Assembly (NCBI RefSeq): GCF_009901525.1
Contig: NZ_CP019288.1
Coordinates: 4,989,501 to 5,053,500 of the forward strand
DNA from: Kordia antarctica
GTDB taxonomy: Bacteria > Bacteroidota > Bacteroidia > Flavobacteriales > Flavobacteriaceae
Length of the DNA stretch: 64,000 nucleotides
Reading direction: 5' to 3'
A program made the position numbers and the translations under genes. Position 1 is the first letter of the stretch. Every line of letters starts with the position of its first letter. Under the pieces are notes generated by a model that was not told where the DNA came from, did no database searches, and saw only the letters and a program-made list of their open reading frames with translations. This document shows positions 9,078-18,554 of the stretch, in pieces.

Positions 9078-10145
9078 ATGCGCTCTATAATTTCCGTTTG
9101 TATCCTAACATTATTTTTTTCTTGTTCTGAAAAGAAAAAGGAAGTAGCAAAACAACCTGAAAAAGCAATTGCTGAGGTTTCTATTCAAACTATTTTTAAT
9201 GATTCTATCAGTATCAGAGCAATTGCAATTACACCTGAAAACGATTTGGTATATGGCGGAAACAAAACTACGATTGGACATTACAATACAACTTCAAACC
9301 AACATAAAAATCTATTAAAAGGAAAAGTAGCTGATTCGCTCAATGTGAGTTTTAGAGCTGTCGCTTTCGCGAATGAACACACGTTTGGAATTAGCATTGC
9401 CAATCCTGCATTACTATATAAAATTTCGACTGATGGAACTGTGAAATTAGTCTACGAAGAAACAAACGAAAAAGTATTTTACGATGCAATTGCTTTCTGG
9501 AATGATAAAGAGGGAATTGTCATGGGCGATCCGACAGAAGATTGCATAAGTATCATAATTACGCGTGATGGCGGAAATACATGGAAGAAAATTTCCTGCG
9601 ATAATTTACCAAAAGCAATAGCTGGAGAAGCTGCTTTTGCCGCAAGTAATACAAATATTTCAATTATAGGAAACGAAACTTGGATTGCAACAGGAGGAAA
9701 GGCGAGTAGAATTCTATATTCGGCAGATAAAGGAAACACGTGGGAAGTATTTGAAACGCCAATAATTCAAGGAATAGAAACCACAGGAATGTATTCAGTA
9801 GATTTCTATGATGCTAAAAACGGATTCGCCATTGGTGGCGATTATACAAAAGCGGACGCAAACGAAGCAAACAAAATCAGAACTTCCAATGGCGGAAAAA
9901 CGTGGAAAATCGTTGCTAAAAATCAAAATCCAGGCTATAGAAGCTGTGTGCAATATGTGCCAAATAGTAATGCAAAAGAATTGATTGCTGTTGGTTTCAA
10001 AGGAATTGATTATTCTAACGATGCAGGAAATACTTGGAAACAACTCTCCGACGAAGGATTCTACACAATTCGTTTCCTAAATGATTCTACGGCGTATGCG
10101 GCGGGGAAAAATAGAATTGCTAAATTGTTATTCAATCGAAAGTAA
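9078..10145 (+). CDS. YCF48/BNR-repeat beta-propeller lipoprotein
   Basis: A 355-residue protein with a lipoprotein signal (MRSIISVCILTLFFSC, Cys16 as the lipid site). The body has beta-propeller blades with the Asp-box-like signature GGNTWKKI, KGNTWEVF, GGKTWKIV and AGNTWKQL, as in YCF48/photosystem II assembly factor-like and sialidase-type propellers. Probably an outer-membrane or periplasmic binding scaffold; many such Bacteroidota proteins are labelled oxidoreductase without evidence. Translationally close (2 bp) to the preceding membrane protein. Confidence 0.8.
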   Translation: MRSIISVCILTLFFSCSEKKKEVAKQPEKAIAEVSIQTIFNDSISIRAIAITPENDLVYGGNKTTIGHYNTTSNQHKNLLKGKVADSLNVSFRAVAFANEHTFGISIANPALLYKISTDGTVKLVYEETNEKVFYDAIAFWNDKEGIVMGDPTEDCISIIITRDGGNTWKKISCDNLPKAIAGEAAFAASNTNISIIGNETWIATGGKASRILYSADKGNTWEVFETPIIQGIETTGMYSVDFYDAKNGFAIGGDYTKADANEANKIRTSNGGKTWKIVAKNQNPGYRSCVQYVPNSNAKELIAVGFKGIDYSNDAGNTWKQLSDEGFYTIRFLNDSTAYAAGKNRIAKLLFNRK

Positions 10146-10194
10146 AAATCTACCTGAAAAGGGTTATAACGATTTTAACTTCAACTTCAAAACA

Positions 10195-10231
10195 AAAAGA
10201 GCATTTCTGTTTAAAGGAAATGCTCTTTTCT
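10195..10231. terminator. Bidirectional terminator between convergent genes
   Basis: A perfect 13-bp stem, AAAAGAGCATTTC (10195-10207) and GAAATGCTCTTTT (10217-10229), with A-rich left and T-rich right flanks. It serves the plus-strand lipoprotein gene and the minus-strand Spy-like gene. Confidence 0.9.
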
Positions 10232-10270
10232 AATCAATGCGGTTAAGAATACAAAAGTATTCTAGGTTTT

Positions 10271-10735
10271 TTAGGGCATTGATTTATTTTTATCGTGTTT
10301 ATCTCGAAACTGTTTCATCAGTTTTCTATTAAAATCGCGTTCTGCTTTTTTCAGGCGGATAATCTTTTTTGCAGGAAGAATTCCTCTGAGTTTTTTCATT
10401 AACGCTCTGTTGTTTTCATAAACTTGCATTTCCAGCGCTTCAATTCTATTCAAGATAATTATTGCTTCTGCTTCCGTCATGCTTTCGAAATTGTTTACGT
10501 CTCTCTTTATCTTGTTCATTCCTTTCACACGCAACTCATGATTTTTATCGTCATACGTGTTGTAAACAGGCCAAAATTGTTGTGCTTCCTTTTCAGTTAA
10601 ATCCAAATTTTCCGTAAAAAAAGCAATCTTTAATACCTTAATTTTTTCTTTGTTTTTTTTGCCAAAATTACCGTTTTGCGCCATTCCTGCAAAGAGCCCA
10701 AAACATAAAAAAAAGAGTGTAGTATATAGTTTCAT
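10271..10735 (-). CDS. Spy/CpxP-like periplasmic protein of a sigma-factor operon
   Basis: A 154-residue protein with a signal peptide (cleavage after GMAQ) and a highly charged all-helical body. The segment ENLDLTEKEAQQFWPVYNTYD corresponds to the LTxxQ-type motif of Spy/CpxP-like periplasmic chaperone/sensor proteins. In flavobacteria this family commonly lies beside an ECF sigma factor and is called sensor of ECF-type sigma factor. It is the last gene of a sigma factor - anti-sigma - Spy-like set, 11 bp after the anti-sigma candidate. Confidence 0.75.
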   Translation of the reverse strand: MKLYTTLFFLCFGLFAGMAQNGNFGKKNKEKIKVLKIAFFTENLDLTEKEAQQFWPVYNTYDDKNHELRVKGMNKIKRDVNNFESMTEAEAIIILNRIEALEMQVYENNRALMKKLRGILPAKKIIRLKKAERDFNRKLMKQFRDKHDKNKSMP

Positions 10736-10746
10736 TTTTTTATATT

Positions 10747-11271
10747 TTATTCAATTAATAAATCATAAGGATCTATGGTATTTTCCAAATAATCTATCGT
10801 TTCTGTTTCGTTTAAACTCACTTCAAAAAGGCTAGAAACGTCAATGTTTTCTTCTTCAAAAGCAGTCATTAATTCGTAATTATTCAATGCGATTAAATCA
10901 TTCTCAATAAACGTATTAATTTCACTATTTACAACACTATCAATAGAATTATCGACGGTTTCATCTTGGAAAAAATTGATCGCACCCAAAAATAAAACAC
11001 ACGCTGCAGCAGCATATCCAATATACTTTAGGAAACTTTTCTTAGTATTTAATGGAATTACTTTTGTTTCGTTTTCACTTGAAAATAATTGTGCTGAAAG
11101 TGAATCTTCCAAACCATCAAAATAAGTGTCAGGAACTTTAAATCCTTCTTCTTTTGGAATGATCGTTTCTGTTTTTATGCTATCAAAAAGACGATCTTCA
11201 AACGTCTCAAAATAATCTTTTGGCGTTGTAAATCCTGAATTTTTGTTGATATGTAATTTTTTATTTTTCAC
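10747..11271 (-). CDS. Putative anti-sigma factor, single-pass membrane protein
   Basis: A 174-residue protein with a soluble N-terminal part (two FKVPDTYFDGLED-like motifs: FTTPKDYFETFEDRL and FKVPDTYFDGLEDSL), one membrane helix around residues 86-103 (YIGYAAAACVLFLGAINFF) and an acidic C-terminal domain. The position directly downstream of an ECF sigma gene (30 bp) and this topology fit a membrane anti-sigma factor. No zinc-binding HxxxCxxC motif is present, so assignment rests on context and topology. Confidence 0.65.
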   Translation of the reverse strand: MKNKKLHINKNSGFTTPKDYFETFEDRLFDSIKTETIIPKEEGFKVPDTYFDGLEDSLSAQLFSSENETKVIPLNTKKSFLKYIGYAAAACVLFLGAINFFQDETVDNSIDSVVNSEINTFIENDLIALNNYELMTAFEEENIDVSSLFEVSLNETETIDYLENTIDPYDLLIE

Positions 11272-11301
11272 AATGGTTTGACTCTAAATAGGATAAAAGG
11301 T

Positions 11302-11844
11302 TTAATCCGTTAAATAATTTTCTATTTTTTTCACTGCATGATGATACGAAGCTTTCAATGCGCCAACTGATGTATCTAAAATTTCGCTCATATCTTTGTA
11401 TTTTATATCGTCAAAATAACGCATCGTAAAAACAAGTTGTTGTTTCTGTGGTAAAATTGCAATCGCTTTTTGCAGTTGCAACTGAATTTCGTCGCCTTCA
11501 AAATATACATCGGCTTGTAAATTATTAACCAAATGATCTTTCAATTCTTCCGAAGAAATTCCTGATTTTTTTGCGCGCTGATTAATAAACGTAATCGATT
11601 CATTCGTTGCAATTCGGTACATCCAAGAATATAATTTACTGTCGCCTTTAAACTTATCAATACTTCTAAACACTTTAACAAACGTATTTTGAAGTACATC
11701 ATCGGTGTCTTCATGACTCGTTACCATTCTTCGAATATGCCAATACAAACGCTCTTTATACGTAGACACAAGCTCTCGAAACGCCTTTTCTTGCGTTTTC
11801 GGATTCTTCAAATCATCAATAAGAGTGGTTTCTACGACGTTCAA
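11302..11844 (-). CDS. RNA polymerase ECF sigma factor (sigma-70 family)
   Basis: A 180-residue ECF sigma factor. Region 2 includes DTDDVLQNTFVKVFRSIDKF and LYSWMYRIATNESITFINQ near residues 46-90; region 4 includes LPQKQQLVFTMRYFDDIKYKDMSEILDTSVGALKASYHHAVKKI at the C-terminus, split here by function into the helix-turn-helix that reads the -35 box. It heads a three-gene minus-strand set with the anti-sigma and Spy-like genes, which implies envelope-stress control and probable autoregulation. Confidence 0.9.
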   Translation of the reverse strand: MNVVETTLIDDLKNPKTQEKAFRELVSTYKERLYWHIRRMVTSHEDTDDVLQNTFVKVFRSIDKFKGDSKLYSWMYRIATNESITFINQRAKKSGISSEELKDHLVNNLQADVYFEGDEIQLQLQKAIAILPQKQQLVFTMRYFDDIKYKDMSEILDTSVGALKASYHHAVKKIENYLTD

Positions 11845-11998
11845 TTAATTGCGTTTGATGTTTAGACGTTAAAAAAAAGAAATAGTTTAATCTAAAGGTG
11901 TGAAATGTTAAATGTTGAATTTTAAATGTAAAAAATAATTTTAAAACCTAAAACCTAAAACCAACAAAAAACGAATAGACAAAAAAACAAAAAAACAA

Positions 11999-13816
11999 CT
12001 ATATCGACTGCATCTGCACCAACTTCGTATACACCATATTGTTGCTAATCAACTCTTCATGCGTTCCTTGTTCTACAATTTCGCCTTTTTGCATCACAAC
12101 AATCACATCTGCATTCTGAATCGTAGACAATCTATGTGCAATGACGATGGAAGTTCTATTCTTCATCATATTTTCAAGCGCGACTTGTACCAAACGTTCG
12201 CTTTCGGTATCTAGTGCAGAAGTTGCTTCATCCAAAATCATAATTGGCGGATTCTTTAAAACGGCTCTGGCAATACTCAAACGTTGTTTTTGTCCTCCAG
12301 ATAATTTTCCACCAGAATCTCCCACATTATGATCGAGAACTAGAGGTAAATCCTTTACAAATTCCCACGCATTTGCGATTTTCAATGCAGCAATCACTTC
12401 TTCGTCGGTTGCGTCTTGTTTTCCAAGTTTCACGTTATTACGAATCGTTTCATTAAAAAGGATAGAATCTTGCGTTACGAGTCCCATTAAGCCACGTAAA
12501 GAATGTTTGGTGAGTGTTTTTATATTCTCGCCATCAACTTCAATACTTCCTTCGTTTACATCATAAAAACGCGTTACAAGATTTGCAATCGTACTCTTTC
12601 CACTTCCCGATTGTCCAACTAAGGCAACTGTTTTCCCTTTCGGAACTGTTAGTGTAAAGTCTTTCAATACGTACGTTTCATCATATTTAAAAGAAATATT
12701 TCTTAATGTTATTTCTGAATTAAAACCTTCTTTTACTTTTGCATTTGGTACATCTGCAATAGGACTTTCTGTTTCTAAAATTTCCAATACACGATCAGCA
12801 GCAGCATTTCCTCTTTTCACACTGTAAGATGCTTTTGAAATTGCTTTTGCTGGTGTTAAAATTTGCCATGATAATCCAATATATGCGATAAATGCACTGG
12901 CTTTCAACGTATTTTCGACCAATACCATATTTCCTCCATACCAAAGAAGTACAGCAATAATGACAATTCCTAAAAACTCACTTATTGGAGAAGCTAAATT
13001 TTGTCTGTTTAATAATTTATTTGAAAAACTAAAAAATCGATACGTAGATTCTTTGAAACGGTCACCAAAGTAAGATTCTCCATTAAATCCTTTAATCACG
13101 CGCAATCCTCCTAATGTTTCTTCTAAATGTGATAAAAAGATTCCTTGTTCTTTTTGGGTATTTTCAGAATGTTTCTTTAATTTTTTTCCAACCGCAGAAA
13201 TAATAAAACCAGAAACCGGAATAAAAATAAATACAAAAAGTGTCAGTTTTGGACTGATGAAAAACATAGCGCCAATCGTAAATAAAATTGTCAAAGGTTC
13301 TTTAACTACAAGTTCCAATACGGATAAAAACGAGTTTTGAATTTCTCCTACATCAGCAGAAGTACGCGCAATGACATCACCTTTTCTTTTCTCTGAGTAA
13401 AAAGAAATTGGTAATTCCATGATTTTATCATACAATTCATTTCGAACATCTTTCAAAATTCCGTTTCGTAAAAATGTAATAAAATACATTGCCAAGTAGC
13501 CAAATATGTTTCTAAAGAAAAACAGCACGACAATCAAAATGATCATATACATCAATGTGTTTATTTCTCCTTCAGATTCAGAAGTTGTCGTGATAAAGTA
13601 ATTTAGATAATTTTCTAAATAATCTTTGATATTACCATCAAAAATTGGTTTTTCAGTTAGTTTTTCTCCTTCATCAAAAAGTACGGTAAGCATTGGAATT
13701 AAAGCAACCATTCCTAGTGTGCTAAACAAAGCGTAAAGTACATTAAAGAAAATATTTAAATACGCATATTTTTTATAAGGTATTGCAAAGCGCAATATTT
13801 TTTTGATATAATTCAT
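11999..13816 (-). CDS. MsbA-like ABC exporter (fused permease and ATPase)
   Basis: A 605-residue half-transporter. Six membrane helices lie in residues 1-330, then a nucleotide-binding domain: Walker A GQSGSGKST near residue 395, Q-loop VTQDSILF, signature LSGGQKQR near 505, Walker B IMILDEATS and switch His in IVIAHRLS. It works as a homodimer exporting lipids or hydrophobic compounds. Its ATG overlaps the stop codon of the upstream phosphohexomutase gene by one base (TAATG), so the two are translationally coupled. Exact substrate unknown; in Bacteroidota this type is generally labelled MsbA-like. Confidence 0.9.
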   Translation of the reverse strand: MNYIKKILRFAIPYKKYAYLNIFFNVLYALFSTLGMVALIPMLTVLFDEGEKLTEKPIFDGNIKDYLENYLNYFITTTSESEGEINTLMYMIILIVVLFFFRNIFGYLAMYFITFLRNGILKDVRNELYDKIMELPISFYSEKRKGDVIARTSADVGEIQNSFLSVLELVVKEPLTILFTIGAMFFISPKLTLFVFIFIPVSGFIISAVGKKLKKHSENTQKEQGIFLSHLEETLGGLRVIKGFNGESYFGDRFKESTYRFFSFSNKLLNRQNLASPISEFLGIVIIAVLLWYGGNMVLVENTLKASAFIAYIGLSWQILTPAKAISKASYSVKRGNAAADRVLEILETESPIADVPNAKVKEGFNSEITLRNISFKYDETYVLKDFTLTVPKGKTVALVGQSGSGKSTIANLVTRFYDVNEGSIEVDGENIKTLTKHSLRGLMGLVTQDSILFNETIRNNVKLGKQDATDEEVIAALKIANAWEFVKDLPLVLDHNVGDSGGKLSGGQKQRLSIARAVLKNPPIMILDEATSALDTESERLVQVALENMMKNRTSIVIAHRLSTIQNADVIVVMQKGEIVEQGTHEELISNNMVYTKLVQMQSI

Positions 13817-15540
13817 TAGTTAAGTTTCATTTCTAGTACGATGCGATCAATTTTTGCATCGAGTTGTTTTTCTACAGCTTCAAAATCAGCTTTGTTTGCT
13901 AAAGGCAGATTCACACTAAAGTAGAATTTTATTTTAGGTTCTGTACCACTTGGGCGCGCGGCAATTTGAGTGCCATCAGCCGTGTAATAAATTAATACGT
14001 TTGATTTTGGAATCTGAATTTTAGATGTTTTACCAGTTTCCATGTTGGTTGTAGTTGCAGTTTGATAATCTTCAATTCTGATTACTTTAGAACCATCAAT
14101 AGTTGTTAACGGATTTTCACGTAAATCAATCATTGTTTGCTTGATTTCAGCGGCGCCATCCATTCCTTTTTTTACTAAAGAAACTAATTTCTCTTTGTAA
14201 AATCCGTGAGAAACGTACATGTCAATCAAAGACGCATAAAAAGAACTTCCATCAACTTTTGCTTGTGCGGCAATCTCACATGCCAATAATGTAGCAGTAA
14301 CTGCATCTTTATCACGTACAAAATCACCTGTCATAAATCCGAAACTTTCTTCGCCGCCGCCAATAAATTCAAGTTCTGGAAAATCTTTAATCATTTTGGC
14401 AATCCATTTAAAACCTGTCAAGCCAATTTTACATTCTACCTTATATGCTTCCGCTAATTTTCCCATCATTGGTGTAGACACAATCGTAGAACCAATAAAT
14501 TGTTTTCCGTTTATTTTATTGTTATTTTTCCATTGTTGCAACAAGAAATCGGTCATTACAACCATCGTTTGATTTCCATTTACGATTATCATATTTCCAT
14601 CCAAATCACGGACAGCAACTCCCAAACGATCACCATCTGGATCTGTTCCAATTACGATATCGGCATTTACCTTATCAGCCAATTCCAACGCCATTTTTAA
14701 TGCTTCTGGTTCTTCAGGATTTGGAGAAACTACCGTAGGAAAATCGCCATCAGGTGTTGCTTGTTCTTCAACAATATGAACATTTTTATAGCCAGCTTTT
14801 TTCAAAACTTCTGGAATTAATGTGATCGAAGTTCCGTGCAAAGAGGTAAACACGATATTTAAGTTATCCTTTTCAGGAGATTTAAAATCTGCGTTTGCCA
14901 CACTTGCGTTCGCGAAAGCTTCATCGACTTCGGCATCAATCAAATGAATCAAATCATTTTTTGCTTCAAACTTGATTTGAGCAAAATCTAAGGCATTAAT
15001 TTCTTGAATAATTTCTTCATCTTCTGGTGGAACAATTTGTCCGCCATCTGTCCAATACACTTTATAACCATTGTATTCTGGCGGATTGTGTGATGCTGTC
15101 AACACAATTCCTGCATGACAATTTAAATATTTTACTGCAAACGATAATTCTGGAGTCGGACGTAAATCTGAAAATAAATATACTTGAATATCATTCGCTG
15201 AAAATACAGCTGCAACCGTTTCTGCAAGCGATTTACTATTGTGTCTGCAATCGTATGCAATGGCAACTTTTAATTGTTGATTTGGGTATATTTTTTTGAG
15301 ATAATTACTTAGTCCTTGTGTATTTTTCCCTAACGTGTATTTATTGATTCTATTCGTTCCAGGCCCCATAACGCCGCGCATTCCGCCAGTTCCAAAAGCT
15401 AAGTTTTGGTAAAAACTTTCAGTCAATTCTTTTGGATTGTTATCTATAAGTTGTTGCACTTTTGTTTGCGTATCTGAATCAAAATTTGGAGCTAGCCAAG
15501 CAGTTGCTTTCTCCAAAATTTTAGCGTCAATCTTTGTCAT
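13816..15540 (-). CDS. Phospho-sugar mutase (phosphoglucomutase/phosphomannomutase family)
   Basis: A 574-residue alpha-D-phosphohexomutase. The catalytic phosphoserine loop is TASHNPPEYNGYK near residue 146, the Mg-binding loop DPDGDRLG near 306, the sugar-binding loop GGEESFG near 400 and the phosphate-binding loop RPSGTEPKIKFYF near the C-terminus, so all four active-site loops are intact. Length and motif spelling match the PGM2/PgcA-type branch, interconverting hexose 1- and 6-phosphates (or pentose phosphates). Coupled to the downstream ABC exporter by a 1-base stop/start overlap. Confidence 0.92.
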   Translation of the reverse strand: MTKIDAKILEKATAWLAPNFDSDTQTKVQQLIDNNPKELTESFYQNLAFGTGGMRGVMGPGTNRINKYTLGKNTQGLSNYLKKIYPNQQLKVAIAYDCRHNSKSLAETVAAVFSANDIQVYLFSDLRPTPELSFAVKYLNCHAGIVLTASHNPPEYNGYKVYWTDGGQIVPPEDEEIIQEINALDFAQIKFEAKNDLIHLIDAEVDEAFANASVANADFKSPEKDNLNIVFTSLHGTSITLIPEVLKKAGYKNVHIVEEQATPDGDFPTVVSPNPEEPEALKMALELADKVNADIVIGTDPDGDRLGVAVRDLDGNMIIVNGNQTMVVMTDFLLQQWKNNNKINGKQFIGSTIVSTPMMGKLAEAYKVECKIGLTGFKWIAKMIKDFPELEFIGGGEESFGFMTGDFVRDKDAVTATLLACEIAAQAKVDGSSFYASLIDMYVSHGFYKEKLVSLVKKGMDGAAEIKQTMIDLRENPLTTIDGSKVIRIEDYQTATTTNMETGKTSKIQIPKSNVLIYYTADGTQIAARPSGTEPKIKFYFSVNLPLANKADFEAVEKQLDAKIDRIVLEMKLN

Positions 15541-15628
15541 GTATAGGTATTTAAGTTGCTAAAATAATGAATTCATTTGGTTTCTATTTTGATACATTAG
15601 ATATTTTAGATAACTTTAATGTATTGCT

Positions 15629-18286
15629 ATGATTGATATGAAAGAAAATTCTCTAAAACTCTTTTGCATACTTCTCTTTTTTTGTATCTCAGTAAGCGCG
15701 CAACGAGAAACTGCTCATTGGTTTTTTGGTGTAAATGCTGGACTAAATTTTAATACGGGAACACCAATCGTATTAGATGCTGGTCAGGTAAATACGCTTG
15801 AAGGTTGCTCAACGATTTCTGACGCAAATGGAGCACTGTTATTCTACACAGATGGAGTTACAGTATGGAACAGAATGCACGAAATAATGCCAAACGGAAC
15901 GGACTTAATTGGAAGTTTGTCCAGTACACAATCGTGTATCATAATTCCAAACCCTGCGAATTCAAATATATATTACATTTTTACAACTGATGTTGTGGAT
16001 TCGTATGATATAATTTCGGGTCAAAGTAATGGATTTAATTATTCCATTGTCGATATGACTTTAAGTGGCGGAATGGGCGCAGTAACCATGAAAAACATAA
16101 ATTTATTACCAAATACATCCGAAAAGGTAAGTGCAGCGCTGAGTTCTGACGGAAATTTTTGGGTAATTACACATCGTAACAATCAGTTTTTTTCGTTCAA
16201 AGTAACTTCGGCTGGCGTCAATACAATTCCTGTGGTTTCTAACACAGCACATTCTGTTCCTGATTATAAAAATATTAGAGGAAATATGAAAATTTCTCCT
16301 AACGGAACAAAATTAGCTATTGTACATACATTATTTGAGCCAGATCAAGCTGGTTCGTTGTATTTGTATGATTTTGATAGTACAACGGGATTTGTCACTA
16401 ACGAAGATTTTTTAGGAGATGATTTGATGTTTTATGGTGTTGAATTTTCTTCGAATTCTACAAAACTATACGCTTCTGGAAAATTATTTTCTGGAGGAAA
16501 TTCGTTCGCAAACATGCAATTGCAACAATATGATGTAACTTCAACGGATGTTCCGAATACAAAATACATTGTGTATGATTATGTGCAAGGTCTAGTAATA
16601 TCGTCTTTGGCTGGAAGTTTACAATTAGGAATGGACAAACGAATTTATCATTCCTTACCAGGAAATAGAATCTCAACGGTAAATACGCCAAATTTACTTG
16701 GTGCTGCCTGTGATTTTGACTTTGAAAGTGTGGATTTAGGATTGCATTTTGCACGTTTTGGATTGCCTGCCGCTGTACAATCGTATTATGAAAGTATTGC
16801 AACAATTGAAAATTTCTGTTTTGGAGATGAAACTACGTTTGCAATAGCTTCTGAAAATGATATTACTGGAATCGATTGGAATTTTGGCGATCCAGCATCT
16901 GGAAATAACAGCATGTCTTCTGTAATTTCGCCAACACATACGTTTTCTAATGCTGGATCGTTTACAGTAACCGCGAATGTGACGTTTTCAAATGTGCCAA
17001 ATCAGCAATTTACTGAAATCGTAGTCATTCAAGAAACACCAACTATAAATTCGTTATTTACAATTGAACAATGCGACGCTGATGACAATGATAGCGATGG
17101 TTTATCAATATTTAATCTGCAACAAGCAGTTGCTATTATAGAAGAAGATAATGGTAATTCTAATATAGATGTTTTATTTTTTGAAAACATAACGGATGCG
17201 CAAATGAACGAAAATACGTTGACAAATGATTTCTATGCAAATAGTGTAAACGAGCAAATATTATATGCACGCGTTTTTTCGTATGTAGACTGTTTTGCGA
17301 TCACGCAAGTGCGACTAAAAGTAAACTCAAATACCAACTTAGGACTACATACTACGATTGATGTGTGCGAACTAAATGGCACCAGTATTTCCGTTACACA
17401 AATAGAAGATACGTTAGAAAATGATTTCCCTGGCGCAACAATCGGAATTTACAATACAAGAAACGACGCGTTATTACAAAACAATCAACTCACAAATTTC
17501 TCTCCTGTAAATGTCAACACAAACGGAGAACTGTTTTTCAGAGTTTCGTACGGAACCGAATGCGGATTTATTGGAAGTATTGAGATTAATATCGTTGGTC
17601 AGCCAATAATTGGCGATCAGGAAGCATTTTTATGTACTGGTAATGGCACTTCCGTAGAATTGTCTTTTGAGGAAAATTTTGCCAGTTATGTATGGTCTAC
17701 AAACGAAATTACGCCCGCAATTACGGTAACGGAAACTGGTGTGTATACCGTTACAGTTTCAAATAGTGCAGGTTGCGAAAAGCAAATTTCGTATGTTGTT
17801 ACTGAAGAACCTCCATTAACTATTGATCGTATAGAAGTAGCAGACTTTCAAGCTGTAAACACCATAAAAATAGTAGTTGCAGACGAGAATGATCCAGAAA
17901 ATATTACGTATTCTATCAATGGAGGAAATTCGTTTTCAGAAAATAACGAATTTGTGAATATATATCCTGGCATTTATGACATTGTAGTGCGTCGTGGCGA
18001 ATGTAATGCAGCTTCAGAAACCATTTTAGTTGGAGGATTTCCGAAATTCTTCACACCAAATGGCGATAGCTTTAATGATACGTGGCAATTACTTCAGAAA
18101 GAATATTATCCGAATGCAACTATTGAATTGTATGATAGATATGGAAAAAATTTAAACTACATCAAAGCAGACACAGAATGGGACGGAACTTACAAAGGTG
18201 CTCGGTTGCCTTCTGGCGATTATTGGTATAAGTTAACTCTTGAAAACGGAAGAATCATTAAAGGAAATGTAACCTTGAAACGTTAA
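15629..18286 (+). CDS. T9SS type B sorting-domain protein with PKD domain
   Basis: An 885-residue secreted protein. The signal peptide ends ISVSAQ; the Met at 15638 (MKENSLKLF) is as likely a start as the one given. Residues ~25-390 look like a beta-propeller (LLFYTDGVTVWNR type blades). A PKD domain follows near 415-460 (IDWNFGDPASG ... HTFSNAGSFTV), then further Ig-like regions, and a gliding-motility-associated type B C-terminal domain (FPKFFTPNGDSFNDTWQL ... YDRYGKNL ... WDGTYKGARLPSGDYWYKL). Type B CTD proteins are exported by T9SS and are usually surface-attached. Monocistronic by context; a dispersed repeat follows. Confidence 0.9.
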   Translation: MIDMKENSLKLFCILLFFCISVSAQRETAHWFFGVNAGLNFNTGTPIVLDAGQVNTLEGCSTISDANGALLFYTDGVTVWNRMHEIMPNGTDLIGSLSSTQSCIIIPNPANSNIYYIFTTDVVDSYDIISGQSNGFNYSIVDMTLSGGMGAVTMKNINLLPNTSEKVSAALSSDGNFWVITHRNNQFFSFKVTSAGVNTIPVVSNTAHSVPDYKNIRGNMKISPNGTKLAIVHTLFEPDQAGSLYLYDFDSTTGFVTNEDFLGDDLMFYGVEFSSNSTKLYASGKLFSGGNSFANMQLQQYDVTSTDVPNTKYIVYDYVQGLVISSLAGSLQLGMDKRIYHSLPGNRISTVNTPNLLGAACDFDFESVDLGLHFARFGLPAAVQSYYESIATIENFCFGDETTFAIASENDITGIDWNFGDPASGNNSMSSVISPTHTFSNAGSFTVTANVTFSNVPNQQFTEIVVIQETPTINSLFTIEQCDADDNDSDGLSIFNLQQAVAIIEEDNGNSNIDVLFFENITDAQMNENTLTNDFYANSVNEQILYARVFSYVDCFAITQVRLKVNSNTNLGLHTTIDVCELNGTSISVTQIEDTLENDFPGATIGIYNTRNDALLQNNQLTNFSPVNVNTNGELFFRVSYGTECGFIGSIEINIVGQPIIGDQEAFLCTGNGTSVELSFEENFASYVWSTNEITPAITVTETGVYTVTVSNSAGCEKQISYVVTEEPPLTIDRIEVADFQAVNTIKIVVADENDPENITYSINGGNSFSENNEFVNIYPGIYDIVVRRGECNAASETILVGGFPKFFTPNGDSFNDTWQLLQKEYYPNATIELYDRYGKNLNYIKADTEWDGTYKGARLPSGDYWYKLTLENGRIIKGNVTLKR

Positions 18287-18300
18287 TTTTGCACGAAATA

Positions 18301-18464
18301 TTCTTTTCCGCAGTGTAGAAATCATTTTTCGTTAAGAATTTTTGAAGCCTTGGAAAAAATTTAGAAAAATGAATTCGGTTTTAGCCTTTTCGGCTAAAAA
18401 CACCTCTGGAAAAGCGCACTTTCTTTTGTTTCTTTTCTTTGTGCGAACAAAGAGAAAGAAAAGA
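18301..18464 (+). repeat. Dispersed hairpin repeat, copy 1
   Basis: Intergenic element starting TTCTTTTCCGCAGTGTAGAA and ending near CTTTGTGCGAACAAAGAGAAAG. It contains the hairpin GTTTTAGCC-TTTTC-GGCTAAAAAC and a second short stem CTTTGT-GCGA-ACAAAG. Related copies lie at 26446-26646, 29932-30160 and, in part, 37990-38045. Nothing else is recognisable in the 268-bp gap between the flanking convergent genes. Confidence 0.85.
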
Positions 18465-18554
18465 ATAAACAAGAAATGATGTTTTTAATTAAGAATTTTG
18501 CTTGAAAAATCAGAAAAGTTTTCTAATCTCTATTGAATTAAGACTAATTAAATA

